Origin: Brevundimonas sp.
GTDB lineage: Bacteria; Pseudomonadota; Alphaproteobacteria; Caulobacterales; Caulobacteraceae
Reading direction: 5' to 3'
Length of the DNA stretch: 64,000 bases
NCBI GenBank assembly: GCA_016742215.1
Contig: JACVCC010000001.1
Coordinates: forward strand, 1 to 64,000
The notes under the pieces were generated by a model. That model was not told the DNA's origin. It saw nothing but the letters and a program-made list of their open reading frames with translations, and did not search any database. Position numbers and translations under genes: made by a program. This document shows, in pieces, positions 16,099 through 24,915 of the stretch. Every line of letters starts with the position of its first letter. Positions within the stretch are counted from its first letter, which is position 1.

Positions 16099-16749
16099 CT
16101 AGCCGCACCAGACCAGCCGGCCGCTGTAGGCGCGGTAGTAGCCGCTGCCCGGGTCGTAGGAGCGGTAGTTCCAGCGGCACCAGTCGATCCGGCTCTGGTC
16201 CCGGCCGCTGGAAGCGTAATGGCCGCCGTAGGATCGTCTCCCGCCCGGATAGACGATGTCCGGGCGGCCGTAGGCGCCCTCATAGGATGTCCCGCCCGAG
16301 GCGTGGCCATAGCCGTGATAGCTGGAGCCGTAGCCCCGGCGCGGGCCGTAGCCGTATCCGTAGCCATGCCCGTATCCGTAGCCGCGATAGCCGTAGCCGT
16401 CAGAGGCGCGATAGCCGGCCAGCGAGCGATAGTCGGAGCGCGCCTGACGGCTGACCCGGTGGCGCTGGTCGCGCCAGCCGGCGCCGCAGTCCGTGCGGTT
16501 GGCGTCCCAGAACTGGTCGCAGCGATAGTCGCCCGGCCGGTCGAGCTGGCTGCGCCAGTCGAAGTCCGACGGCACGGCGTTCCAGTCGCTGCGCGAGCCC
16601 CGGCTGTACGTCGGGGCGTAGCGATATTCCCCGCTCCAGCTGTAGCTGTCCGGGCTGTAGCCGCCGTCGTAGCGGCCCCAGGTCTGGGCGGCGGCCGGGC
16701 TTGCCAGGACGGCCGAGGCGGCCAGGGCGATCAGGATCGGGCGACGCAT
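16099..16749 (-). CDS. Secreted Gly/Tyr/Arg-rich protein with BA14K-like C-terminal motif
   Basis: A 216-residue exported protein. A cleavable signal peptide (residues 1-21, ending in AAAQ) is followed by a Tyr/Ser-rich region with WD/WR motifs, then a low-complexity Gly-Tyr-His tract (YGYRGYGYGHGYGYGYG). The C-terminal 28 residues (WCRWNYRSYDPGSGYY and a final WCG) match the BA14K pattern C-x3-YRSYDP-x-SG-x-Y ending in a second Cys, known from alphaproteobacterial immunoreactive/lectin-like proteins. A perfect GGAGG precedes the ATG. It is probably in a transcription unit with the lipoprotein gene 53 bases upstream. The cell-surface role is inference. Confidence 0.78.
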   Translation of the reverse strand: MRRPILIALAASAVLASPAAAQTWGRYDGGYSPDSYSWSGEYRYAPTYSRGSRSDWNAVPSDFDWRSQLDRPGDYRCDQFWDANRTDCGAGWRDQRHRVSRQARSDYRSLAGYRASDGYGYRGYGYGHGYGYGYGPRRGYGSSYHGYGHASGGTSYEGAYGRPDIVYPGGRRSYGGHYASSGRDQSRIDWCRWNYRSYDPGSGYYRAYSGRLVWCG

Positions 16750-16802
16750 GGTTAATCCTCCAGGGCGGCCCGATACGCGGCCGAAGGTACTGGGTTCAGG
16801 CC

Positions 16803-17324
16803 TCAGCCGAGGGTGACGTTGATGCGACCGCCGCGGGTGACGACGCGGCGCATGAGGACGACGCGCGCGTCTCCGCCGGCGCTGACCGGAGCGATGACGT
16901 ACCAGGCGCCGTCCGGCAGACCCTCGAAGGCGAAGCGGCCGTCGCGGCAGGTCGCCGAGCGGACGAAGCCGCGGTAGTCGGCATTGGGATCCGGCACGGT
17001 GCGGGCGCGCACCACGGCTTCCGGCACGGCGGCGCGTTCGGTCGAGCCGTACAGGGTCTGGAAGCGCGCGCGGGTGTAGGGAGTGTCCGGCGTCAGGGCG
17101 ACCGAGCCGGTGCAGGCGAAGGCGCTGCCCTCGCGGACATAGGCGATTCGCCCGTCGATCGAGGCGCGGCCCGGGCGGGCGGACCAGGCGAAGTCCTCGG
17201 CGCTGAAGACTGCGCCGCGCGGGTTGTAAGGCGCACCGCCCGACGGCACGGTCTCGCAGGCCGCCAGAACGGCGCCGGCGGCGGCCAGGGCGATCAGCGG
17301 GAGAACGGGTCTGGATACGGTCAT
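16803..17324 (-). CDS. Predicted lipoprotein, unknown function
   Basis: A 173-residue protein with a lipoprotein signal (GAVLAAC). The mature part has a beta-rich segment, and RFAFEGLPDGAWYVIAPV resembles the transthyretin-like, carboxypeptidase-regulatory fold. Two Cys residues (SAFACTG, SATCRDG) may form a disulfide in the periplasm. GGAG lies upstream of the ATG at 17324, and an in-frame ATG 33 bases earlier is less likely. It is paired with the BA14K-like gene downstream. No specific function is assigned. Confidence 0.75.
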   Translation of the reverse strand: MTVSRPVLPLIALAAAGAVLAACETVPSGGAPYNPRGAVFSAEDFAWSARPGRASIDGRIAYVREGSAFACTGSVALTPDTPYTRARFQTLYGSTERAAVPEAVVRARTVPDPNADYRGFVRSATCRDGRFAFEGLPDGAWYVIAPVSAGGDARVVLMRRVVTRGGRINVTLG

Positions 17325-17463
17325 AAGCTCACTCCGTCGGCAGAGCGGGTCGAACATCGGATCAGACGCTCAACGCCGCGATAAGGTCAAGGTTGCGAGG
17401 CGCAGGACGGTGGTCCACAAGCGCCCGGCAATCCGGCGCGAGACCGGACTATAGGGGACGCCC

Positions 17464-18666
17464 ATGACAGTCACGTTCGACGATATCCTGGCGGCGAAAG
17501 ACCGCATCGCGGGACAGGTCGACCGCACGCCGGTCCGCTATTCCCGCAAGCTGTCGCTGCTGACCGGCGCGGAAGTCTGGATCAAGTACGACAACCTGCA
17601 TTTCACCGGCAGCTTCAAGGAGCGCGGGGCGCTGAACCGCCTGCTGCAGCTGACGCCGGAGGAGCGCAAGCGCGGCGTGGTCGCCGCCAGCGCGGGCAAT
17701 CATGCGCAGGCGCTGGCCTATCACGGCGGCCGTCTCGGCGTGCCGGTGACCATCGTGATGCCCGAGGGCACGCCCTTCGTGAAAATCGACGGCACGCGCC
17801 AGCACGGGGCGACGGTCGTCATCAAGGGGCTGGATTTCTCGGGCTCGACCGAGGAGGCGCACCGCCTGCGCGACGAGAAGGGCTACGTCTTCATCTCGGC
17901 CTTCGACGACGCAGGCATCGTCGCCGGGCAGGGGGTCTGCGGCATCGAGTTCATGGAGGACGCGCCGGATCTGGACGTCCTGATCATCCCGATCGGCGGC
18001 GGCGGGCTGATCGCCGGCTCGGCCATCGCGGCCAAGGCGATGAAGCCGGATATCCGCATCTTTGGCGTCGAGGCGGCCATGTATCCGTCCTTCACCGCCC
18101 GTCGTCGGAATGAGCCGCCGAAATGCAGCGGCCAGACTATCGCCGAGGGCATCGCCATCAAGGCCGTGGGCGAGATCCCGTTTGCGCTGGTGAACCCGCT
18201 GATCGAGGAGGTTCTGGTCTGCGAGGAGGCCGACTTCGAGAAGGGCGTGGCCTTCCTGGCGACCCTGGAGCGCACGGTGGCCGAGGGCGCTGGCGCCGGC
18301 GGTCTGGCGGCCCTGCTGGCCTATCCGGACAAGTTCAAGGGACTGAAAGTCGGCATCGAGCTGACCGGCGGCAATATCGACGCCCGGATGCTGGCGGTGG
18401 TGCTGAACCGCGAGCTGGTGCGCGAGAAGCGGCTGATCGTCTATCGCATCCTGGGCGACGACCGGCCAGGGATGCTGTCCAAGATGAGCGCGGTGATCGG
18501 CGGGCTTGGCGGAAACATCATAGACGTGGTGCATAACCGGCTGGCGCTGGATGTGCCGGCCAAGGGCGCGGAGTTCGACATCATGGTCGAGACGCGCGGC
18601 GAGGCGCACGCCGAAGAGATCAGACTGGGACTGGAAGAGGCTGGATATGTACTTCGCATGGGCTAA
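17464..18666 (+). CDS. ilvA: Threonine ammonia-lyase (threonine dehydratase), short form with ACT domain
   Basis: A 400-residue fold-type II PLP enzyme converting L-threonine to 2-oxobutanoate, the first step to isoleucine. The PLP lysine is K52 in TGSFKERGA. SAGNHAQ and the phosphate-binding GGGGLIAG loop are intact. The C-terminal 75 residues form one ACT domain (RILGDDRPGMLSKMSAVIGGLGGNI), as in the short biosynthetic/TdcB-like forms, rather than the two-ACT E. coli IlvA. AGGGGAC precedes the ATG. Its 3' end overlaps the FKBP gene by 20 bases. Confidence 0.95.
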   Translation: MTVTFDDILAAKDRIAGQVDRTPVRYSRKLSLLTGAEVWIKYDNLHFTGSFKERGALNRLLQLTPEERKRGVVAASAGNHAQALAYHGGRLGVPVTIVMPEGTPFVKIDGTRQHGATVVIKGLDFSGSTEEAHRLRDEKGYVFISAFDDAGIVAGQGVCGIEFMEDAPDLDVLIIPIGGGGLIAGSAIAAKAMKPDIRIFGVEAAMYPSFTARRRNEPPKCSGQTIAEGIAIKAVGEIPFALVNPLIEEVLVCEEADFEKGVAFLATLERTVAEGAGAGGLAALLAYPDKFKGLKVGIELTGGNIDARMLAVVLNRELVREKRLIVYRILGDDRPGMLSKMSAVIGGLGGNIIDVVHNRLALDVPAKGAEFDIMVETRGEAHAEEIRLGLEEAGYVLRMG

Positions 18667-19180
18667 GGCCTCGATGGCTGCGCTGGCGTTGCTCGTGACT
18701 GTTGCGGCCTGCGATCGCGGACCGACGATGGCCAGCGAGGATGCGGCGGCGAACGCCCGCGCGGCGAAGTTCTTCATGGAATCCAACGCCCGCGCCGAGG
18801 GCGTGCAAAGCCTGCCCTCCGGCGTGCAGTACAAGGTCGTCACCTCCGGCCCGGCCGGCGGCGAGACGCCTGACAGCAACGATCTGGTGCGGGTCGACTA
18901 CGAAGGCACCCTGACGGACGGGACGGTCTTCGACAGCTCGTTCCAGCGCGGGACGCCGGCGGTGTTCAACCTCGACCAGGTCGTCGAGGGTTGGACCGAG
19001 GCGTTGCAGCACATGAAGCCGGGTGACGAGTGGATCGTCTATCTGCCGCCCGAGAAGGGCTATGGCGAGACGGCCCGGCCGTCCATTCCGGCCAACAGCG
19101 TGCTGGTCTTCCGCGTAAAGCTGCTGGAGGTCGCCAAGACCCCGGGCGGCGGCCGCGTCGCGGTGACGGCGAACGGCTAG
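18647..19180 (+). CDS. FKBP-type peptidyl-prolyl isomerase, lipoprotein
   Basis: A 177-residue periplasmic or outer-membrane-linked folding factor. The signal ends in a lipobox (VTVAAC). The FKBP domain covers the second half, with VRVDYEGTLTDGTVFDSSFQRG, VVEGWTEALQHMKPGDEW and PPEKGYGE, retaining the usual active-site aromatic and Asp residues. The region before it resembles the short FKBP_N linker of FklB/Mip-like proteins. The ATG at 18647 follows GAAGAGG and overlaps the end of ilvA, suggesting translational coupling. A start at 18674 would also give a signal peptide. Confidence 0.92.
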   Translation: MYFAWAKASMAALALLVTVAACDRGPTMASEDAAANARAAKFFMESNARAEGVQSLPSGVQYKVVTSGPAGGETPDSNDLVRVDYEGTLTDGTVFDSSFQRGTPAVFNLDQVVEGWTEALQHMKPGDEWIVYLPPEKGYGETARPSIPANSVLVFRVKLLEVAKTPGGGRVAVTANG

Positions 19181-20223
19181 GACGTCTGCTCCGACAACCG
19201 CGACGTCGCCCACTCGGCGGCGTCGCGCACGACCGGATCCGGGTCGTCGAGCAGGGCCGCGGCGGATGGCGTCAGGGCCGCATCGCCGCTGTTGCCGATG
19301 GCGTACAGGACATTGCGGACGAAGCGGTTGCGGCCGATCCGCTTGACCGGACTTTTCGAGAACAGGGCCCGGAAGGCCGTGTCGTCCAGCGCGGCGAGAT
19401 CGGCAAGGCGTGGCGAGACGAGGGTGTCGCGGGCCTGAACCCGTCCCTCGTTGGCCTCCTGCGCGAACTTGTTCCAGGGGCAGACGGCCAGACAGTCGTC
19501 GCAGCCATAGATGCGGCTGCCGGTCGCGACGCGGAATTCCTCGGGCCATGGGCCGGCGAACTCGATGGTCAGGTAGGACAGACAGCGCCGGGCATCGAGT
19601 TGGAAGGGCGCCGGGAAGGCTTTGGTCGGGCAGGCGTCGAGGCAGGCGGTGCAGCGGCCGCAGTGCTCGGTCTCCGGGGCGTCCGGCTCGATTTCGGCGG
19701 CGCTGAGGATCACGCCGAGGAACAGCCAGTTGCCGTGGGTGCGCGACAGAAGGTTGGTGTGCTTGCCCTGCCAGCCGAGCCCAGCGCGGTGGGCCAGTGG
19801 CTTTTCCATCAGGGGGGCGGTGTCGACGAACACCTTCACGTCCTGATCGGTCTTCGCTGCGATCTGCCCGGCCAGCGTCTTCAGCCGGCCCTTGATGACC
19901 TCGTGATAATCGTCGCCGCGGGCATAGACCGAGATATAGGCGGCCGAGCGGTCATCCATCTCGGGCAGGGGGTCATGGCCCGGGCCGTAGTTCAGGCCCA
20001 GCACGATCGCCGTGCGGGCGCCGTCCCACATGGCGGTGGGATGCGCCCGGCGTTCCAGCGTGGTCTCCATCCAGCCCATGTCGCCGTGACGGCCCGCCTC
20101 AACGAAATGGGCCAGCCGCTCGCCCGCGCTCCATGGTTCGGCCGCGGACGCGAAGCGGCAGGCGTCGAAGCCCAGGGCTGCGGCGCGTTCGCGGATGAAG
20201 GTCTTGAAGCCGTCGGTCTTCAC
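19177..20223 (-). CDS. queG: Epoxyqueuosine reductase
   Basis: A 348-residue cobalamin-dependent iron-sulfur enzyme performing the last step of queuosine synthesis on tRNA. The DUF1730/QueG N-terminal region is followed by two [4Fe-4S] cluster motifs (CGRCTACLDACP and CDDCLAVCPWNKF) and a C-terminal HEAT-like stretch (NVLYAIGNSGDAALTP). ISVYARGDDYH is also family-typical. Length is normal. It converges with the FKBP gene with a 4-base overlap of the stops and lies 34 bases after fzlA in the same direction. Confidence 0.96.
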   Translation of the reverse strand: MKTDGFKTFIRERAAALGFDACRFASAAEPWSAGERLAHFVEAGRHGDMGWMETTLERRAHPTAMWDGARTAIVLGLNYGPGHDPLPEMDDRSAAYISVYARGDDYHEVIKGRLKTLAGQIAAKTDQDVKVFVDTAPLMEKPLAHRAGLGWQGKHTNLLSRTHGNWLFLGVILSAAEIEPDAPETEHCGRCTACLDACPTKAFPAPFQLDARRCLSYLTIEFAGPWPEEFRVATGSRIYGCDDCLAVCPWNKFAQEANEGRVQARDTLVSPRLADLAALDDTAFRALFSKSPVKRIGRNRFVRNVLYAIGNSGDAALTPSAAALLDDPDPVVRDAAEWATSRLSEQTS

Positions 20224-20257
20224 CGGCGCTTGATAGCCGGTTCCCGCCGCAACCGGA

Positions 20258-20941
20258 TCAGAAATCGAGATCGGTGTAGTGCGGGGCCGGGGCCACGCCC
20301 GGGAAGCGGTCGGCCAGAAGCGGACGGAAGCAGGGGCGGGACTTCAGCTTCATGTACCAGGTCTTCAGGCCCGGCCAGGCCGTCCAGGAAATCTCGCCGA
20401 AATAGTCCAGCACCGACAGGTGGGCGGCGGCGACGATGTCGGCGCGGCTGAGACGGCGGCCGGCGAGGTGGTCGCGCTCGGCCAGCAGGGCCTCGAGGAT
20501 GGCCAGATGGGCCTTCAGGGCCTCGCGACCGGCGCGCAGCATCCGGGCCTCGGGCGGGCCGAGACGCAACAGTGGCTTTTCCATCCGCTCATGCAGAAGC
20601 ACGGCGTCGACCTCGTCGGTGAAACGGCGATCGAACCACTGGACCAGTCGACGAACCTCGCCCCGTTCGTTCGGCTCGGCGGGCATCAGGAAGGGCTCGC
20701 GCGAGCGGTCGTCGAGCCAGCCGAGGATGGCTGACTGTTCGCACAGGGTCAGGACCCGGCCGTTCTCCGTCGTCTGCAGCACCGGCGGCATGCCCGAGGG
20801 GTTGAGCTTCTGCAGCGGGCAGTCAGGCTCCCAAGGTCTGACCGCGCTCTCCTCGAACAGAATCTTCGCCTCGCCCAGGGCGAGACGCGCCGCGCGCGAG
20901 GCGGGGTCGAAGGCGAAATGGAACAGGACGGAGGCCGACAT
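20258..20941 (-). CDS. fzlA: Glutathione S-transferase-fold protein, probable FtsZ-binding FzlA
   Basis: A 227-residue GST-fold protein: an N-terminal thioredoxin-like domain (FHFAFDPASRAARLALGEA, GMPPVLQT, CEQSAILGWL) and a C-terminal helical domain. The extreme C-terminus is HYTDLDF. From memory, FzlA orthologues share this DLDF tail, which in Caulobacter contributes to binding FtsZ and regulating constriction. The overall length also fits. A catalytic GST role is the alternative. The ATG at 20941 leads directly into the fold. It is probably cotranscribed with queG. Confidence 0.72.
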   Translation of the reverse strand: MSASVLFHFAFDPASRAARLALGEAKILFEESAVRPWEPDCPLQKLNPSGMPPVLQTTENGRVLTLCEQSAILGWLDDRSREPFLMPAEPNERGEVRRLVQWFDRRFTDEVDAVLLHERMEKPLLRLGPPEARMLRAGREALKAHLAILEALLAERDHLAGRRLSRADIVAAAHLSVLDYFGEISWTAWPGLKTWYMKLKSRPCFRPLLADRFPGVAPAPHYTDLDF

Positions 20942-20990
20942 CAGCCTCTCATGCGCCCGGTCCCGTTAAGCGGTCGTTAGTTATGGGTGG

Positions 20991-21917
20991 TCAGGACCAC
21001 GGTCCCTTGCCGCCCGCCGCCTCCGCTGAAGCCGGAGCGGCGCGAGGATCGGGGTGGATCATGATGTCGGCCTGCGGCCAGCGCGCGCGAATCCGGGCCT
21101 CGGCCTCCTCGAGGATATCATGCGCCTGTTCGAGGGTCAGGGCCGGGTCCATGTCGACATGCATCTGGACCATCAGCACCGGGCCGGCGAGGCGGGTGCG
21201 CAGGCGGTGGACGCCGGTGATGCGCGGATCCGACAGGACGGCGGTGGTGATCGCAACCTGATCGGCGTCCGGCGCCGCGCGGTCCAGCAGGTGGTCCGCC
21301 GCCTCACGAAGGATTCCGATAGCGCCCCAGAACAGCCAGACGGTGACGACCAGGCCGGCGGCGGCATCGAGGCCCGGCGCCGAGAGGAAGGCCCCCGAGA
21401 AGACGCCGATCAGCACCACCGCGTTGGCCCCGAGGTCGGCCGCATAGTGGGCGCGGTCGGCCTGGACGGCGACTGACCCGCTCTTTCTGATCGCCTGGCT
21501 TTGGCGCCAGACCAGCCAGCCGGTGACCGCCATCGACAGGGCGATGACTCCGACACTCCAGATGCCGCCGGTCACGGGACGCGGGTCGAACATGCGTTGG
21601 ATCGCTTCCCAGCCGATGAAGACGCTTGAGGCGAAGACCAGGCCGGCCTGCACCAGCGCGGCCAGAGCCTCGCCCTTGCCGTGACCGAAGCGATGTTCGG
21701 CGTCCGGCGGCGCGGCGGCCCAGCGCACGGCGAAGAAGACGCCCAGCGAGGCCAGCAGATCCAGAACCGAGTCCGCCAGCGAAGCGAGGATGGAGACCGA
21801 TCCGGAGGCGCCCAGCGCAAAGGCCTTGAGCGCGATCAGGATGACGGCGACCGCCACGGACAGGCGGGTGACATCGCGATTGGCGGCGTGGGCTTCGTCT
21901 TGAGGCGCGGCGGTCAT
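20991..21917 (-). CDS. Cation diffusion facilitator transporter, FieF-like
   Basis: A 308-residue CDF protein with six membrane helices. Metal-site motifs are LADSVLDLLAS (helix II, D-x-x-x-D type) and HYAADLGANA (helix V), with the helix III HRFGHGKGEALAAL signature of the FieF/YiiP group. The Asp-rich site indicates iron/zinc rather than the zinc-only type at 12131-13114. The C-terminal domain (MVQMHVDMDPALTLEQAHDI) is the cytoplasmic dimer domain. The ATG at 21917 is preferred over the TTG at 21980. It is separated from fzlA by 49 bases and divergent from uppP. Confidence 0.92.
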   Translation of the reverse strand: MTAAPQDEAHAANRDVTRLSVAVAVILIALKAFALGASGSVSILASLADSVLDLLASLGVFFAVRWAAAPPDAEHRFGHGKGEALAALVQAGLVFASSVFIGWEAIQRMFDPRPVTGGIWSVGVIALSMAVTGWLVWRQSQAIRKSGSVAVQADRAHYAADLGANAVVLIGVFSGAFLSAPGLDAAAGLVVTVWLFWGAIGILREAADHLLDRAAPDADQVAITTAVLSDPRITGVHRLRTRLAGPVLMVQMHVDMDPALTLEQAHDILEEAEARIRARWPQADIMIHPDPRAAPASAEAAGGKGPWS

Positions 21918-22061
21918 CGCCGTCTTGTCGCGGAAAGCCAGGGCCGTGCCAAGGCCGCACACGAGCGGGGCGAAAGACAAGCGCTCGCCACCCGTCCGCG
22001 ATCCGGGCTAAGGGAGGACCGCGGGCAGCGGGGTCCGCTGACACGGATCGTGGGGGCGTCG

Positions 22062-22862
22062 ATGCCTGACTGGCTTGCAGCAATCATTCTGGGATTCCTG
22101 GAGGGGCTGACGGAGTTCATTCCGGTCTCCTCGACCGGTCACCTGCTGCTGCTGCGCGAGGCGCTGGGCCTGACGGACGAGCGTTGGGGCTCCTTCGTCG
22201 TGATGATCCAGCTGGGCGCGATCCTGGCCCTGATCACCCTGTATTTCGGCCGGCTCTGGAAGGTGCTGATCGGCCTGCCGACCGATCCGAAGGCGCGGCA
22301 TTTCGCGGTCAGCGTGCTGATCGCCTTCATCCCGTCGTTGCTGGCCGGGGCGTTCGCCTATGACTTCATCAAGGGCTATCTGTTCGAGACGCCGCAGATC
22401 ATCTGCATCAGCCTGATCGTCGGCGGCTTCGCCCTGATGGCGCTGGATCGCTGGGCGCCACTGCCGAAGCATTTCGATGCGATGGAGCTGTCGTGGAAGA
22501 CCTCGGCCCTGATCGGGCTGTTCCAGTGCCTGGCCCTGGTGCCGGGCGTCTCGCGCTCGGGTTCGACCATCGCGGGCGGTCTGCTGCTGCGTCTGGAGAA
22601 GCCGGCGGCGGCCGAATTTTCGTTCTTCCTCGCCATCCCGACCATGGTCGGGGCCTTCACCTACGACCTGATCAAGAGCGGCTCGGATATGGATCTGAGC
22701 TTCGGCTGGGTGATCGGCGTGGGCTTCATCAGCGCCTTCGTCGCCGGCCTACTGGTCGTGCGTTTCCTGCTGAACTTCGTGTCGCAGTACGGCTTCACGC
22801 CGTTCGCCCTCTGGCGGATCGTCGTCGGTTCGGTCGGTCTGCTGGCGCTGTGGCTCTACTGA
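22062..22862 (+). CDS. uppP: Undecaprenyl-diphosphate phosphatase
   Basis: A 266-residue BacA/UppP-type integral membrane protein that regenerates undecaprenyl phosphate for cell-wall synthesis and confers some bacitracin tolerance. Both family motifs are present: EGLTEFIPVSSTGHL with the catalytic Glu region near the N-terminus, and PGVSRSGST in the middle. About eight helices are predicted and the length is typical. GGGGG lies about 6 bases before the ATG. A longer in-frame extension upstream is antisense to the CDF gene and not coding. Confidence 0.97.
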   Translation: MPDWLAAIILGFLEGLTEFIPVSSTGHLLLLREALGLTDERWGSFVVMIQLGAILALITLYFGRLWKVLIGLPTDPKARHFAVSVLIAFIPSLLAGAFAYDFIKGYLFETPQIICISLIVGGFALMALDRWAPLPKHFDAMELSWKTSALIGLFQCLALVPGVSRSGSTIAGGLLLRLEKPAAAEFSFFLAIPTMVGAFTYDLIKSGSDMDLSFGWVIGVGFISAFVAGLLVVRFLLNFVSQYGFTPFALWRIVVGSVGLLALWLY

Positions 22863-22877
22863 GCCTTACAGAACGGG

Positions 22878-22900
22878 CGCGGCCTGACGATCAGGCCGCG
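22878..22900. terminator. Hairpin at the convergent ends of uppP and the NDUFA9-like gene
   Basis: A perfect 10-bp stem (CGCGGCCTGA / TCAGGCCGCG) with a 3-base loop. No T-run follows. It overlaps the last codons of the minus-strand gene. Confidence 0.5.
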
Positions 22901-23859
22901 ACTTCCGCGAACTGGCCGCCGCGGCGATAGCGCCACAGGTAGGCCTCGGCCACCGCGTCCATTCCGGTCGCTTCCACGCCGAGATCGGCGAGGCCCGGGG
23001 TCGAGCCCGAGACGACGTTGTCGCTTTCCAGAAGGACGACCTGATCGCGCGTCAGCACCGGCTTGATGCCGACGAAGGCCGTCAGCTGGGCGATGCCGCC
23101 GATGGCCTTGGCCGCGAAGAAGGGCATGGGCAGGAGGCCGCGTGACAGGTAGGTCTCGCGCAGGACCAGCTTCATCACGTCCTCGAAGGTCACGACGGCC
23201 GGGCCGCCGAGCTCGTAGGTCTGCCCGGCCGCTTCCGGCGCCTCGGCGCAGCGGGCGATCGCGGCGCCGACGTCGCCAACATAGACCGGCTGGAACTTCG
23301 TCTGGCCGCCGCCGATCAGCGGCAAGGCCGGCGCGAGCTGCGCCATCTTCGCGAACTTGTTCAGGAAGTCGTCGCCCTTGCCGAAGACGACGGAGGGGCG
23401 AGCGATCACGGCGTCCGGCTTGACCTCGCGGACGGCCATTTCGGCCTCGGCCTTGGTGCGGGCGTACTCCGACGCGCTTTCCGGATTGGCGCCCAGAGCC
23501 GACATCTGCACCAGGCGATCGACGCCGGCGGCGGCGCAGGCCTCGGCGATCGTGCGCGAGGCCTCGACGTGCATCGCCTTGAAGGTGCGCTTGCCCGATT
23601 CGTACAGGATGCCGACCAGGTTCACCGCGGCGTTGGCGCCCTCGAGAGCGGCGGCGACCTGGGCGGCGTCGGTGACGTCACAGCGAACCATCTGGATCTG
23701 GCCGACAGAGCCCGAGGTCTGCAGCTTCCACGCCCGGTCAGGACGGCGGCAGGCGATACGAACACGCCAGCCACGGCGCGCCAGAGCCTGGACGACCTGG
23801 CCGCCGACGAATCCGGAACCGCCGAAGACGGTGATCAGGCCGGGGGCGAAGGCGCGCAT
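22891..23859 (-). CDS. NDUFA9-like atypical short-chain dehydrogenase (complex I assembly/accessory type)
   Basis: A 322-residue NAD(P)-binding Rossmann protein. FGGSGFVGGQVVQAL near the N-terminus is the nucleotide-binding loop. VNLVGILYESGKRTF and the Y-x-x-x-K (SEYARTKAEAE) are as in the NDUFA9 group of extended SDRs. The C-terminal domain (YVGDVGAAIARC, TYELGG) is typical. Alphaproteobacterial members have been linked to respiratory complex I, but no complex I genes lie here, so the role is inferred from the family. The start at 23859 (MRAFAPGLITVFGG) matches the family N-terminus. Confidence 0.85.
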   Translation of the reverse strand: MRAFAPGLITVFGGSGFVGGQVVQALARRGWRVRIACRRPDRAWKLQTSGSVGQIQMVRCDVTDAAQVAAALEGANAAVNLVGILYESGKRTFKAMHVEASRTIAEACAAAGVDRLVQMSALGANPESASEYARTKAEAEMAVREVKPDAVIARPSVVFGKGDDFLNKFAKMAQLAPALPLIGGGQTKFQPVYVGDVGAAIARCAEAPEAAGQTYELGGPAVVTFEDVMKLVLRETYLSRGLLPMPFFAAKAIGGIAQLTAFVGIKPVLTRDQVVLLESDNVVSGSTPGLADLGVEATGMDAVAEAYLWRYRRGGQFAEVAA

Positions 23860-23960
23860 GTCGGAACTCCAGACGTCTGTTCGAGGCCGCTTCAGCCCCG
23901 CTGCACGGGCGGATTAGACGAACGCCGTGAAGGTCGCAACGCAAACGCAATAAAAGGCTG

Positions 23961-23988
23961 TTGACCCGCACGAAAGCCTGCCTTAGAG
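23961..23988 (+). promoter_or_regulatory. Probable promoter of tRNA-Leu(CAG)
   Basis: TTGACC and TTAGAG are separated by 16 bases and end 45 bases before the mature tRNA 5' end. Confidence 0.55.
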
Positions 23989-24033
23989 GTCCGCGCCTTC
24001 CAGACGGAAACGCCTCGCGGCGCAGACGTTTGG

Positions 24034-24120
<87 letters not shown>

Positions 24121-24126
24121 TTTTTT

Positions 24127-24168
24127 GAAACGGCGTCGTACGAAAGTGCGGCGCCGTTTCTTCTTTTC
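24127..24168 (+). terminator. Rho-independent terminator of tRNA-Leu(CAG)
   Basis: GAAACGGCG at 24127-24135 pairs with CGCCGTTTC at 24152-24160, followed by TTCTTTTC. Confidence 0.85.
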
Positions 24169-24288
24169 GGCCTATCGCTCGACGCGCGGCGTCTCGCTGC
24201 TTGAGGCCGGACGGTGTCGCTTTTGGTGTTGCCCACTCGCTTCGGGCGCGGCGAGGCGCTACTTGAGGGCCTGAAAGGTTTCACCCCC

Positions 24289-24903
24289 ATGACCGTTTAC
24301 CTGCACGAAGGCGATCTGCCCGCCGATCTGGATCTCGGACCCGTGGTGGCGGTGGATTCGGAGACCATGGGCCTGCGCTTCCGTCGCGACCCGCTGTGCG
24401 TGGTCCAGCTGTCGGCCGGCGACGGGAATGCGCATGTCGTGCGGCTGAACCGCCCCGCCTACGACTGCCCGAACCTGAAGCGTCTGCTGGCCGATCCCAA
24501 GGTGCTGAAGCTGTTCCACTTCGGCCGGTTCGACATCGGCATGTTCCAGCTGCACCTCGGCGTCGAGACCCGGCCGGTCTATTGCACCAAGATCGCGTCC
24601 AAGCTGGCGCGGACCTATACCGACCGCCACGGCCTGAAGGATGTGGTGCGCGAGTGCGCGGGCGTGGAGCTGTCCAAGGCCCAGCAGTCCAGCGACTGGG
24701 GCGCGAAGGAACTGACGCCGGCGCAGCTGGAATATGCGGCTTCGGATGTCCTCTACCTGCACGCGGTGAAGGCGCGTCTGGACGAGATGCTGGAGCGGGA
24801 GGGGCGCACGGATCTGGCGAAGGCCTGTTTCGACTTCCTGCCGACCCGCTCGGCGCTGGATCTGGCCGGCTGGGACGAGATGGACATCTTCGCCCATGCC
24901 TGA
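24289..24903 (+). CDS. rnd: Ribonuclease D, short form
   Basis: A 204-residue DEDDy 3'-5' exonuclease. The acidic motifs are DSETMG (Exo I), HFGRFDIGMFQ (Exo II) and YAASDVLYL (Exo III with the catalytic Tyr). The C-terminal HRDC domain of E. coli RNase D is missing, as is usual in alphaproteobacteria. It is expected to trim 3' ends of tRNA and other small RNAs, which suits its place just after a tRNA gene. The ATG at 24289 follows AAAGG. The 25 upstream codons that stay open have no ribosome-binding site. lptC follows after 12 bases. Confidence 0.93.
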   Translation: MTVYLHEGDLPADLDLGPVVAVDSETMGLRFRRDPLCVVQLSAGDGNAHVVRLNRPAYDCPNLKRLLADPKVLKLFHFGRFDIGMFQLHLGVETRPVYCTKIASKLARTYTDRHGLKDVVRECAGVELSKAQQSSDWGAKELTPAQLEYAASDVLYLHAVKARLDEMLEREGRTDLAKACFDFLPTRSALDLAGWDEMDIFAHA

Positions 24904-24915
24904 GGCCGTGGCCCG

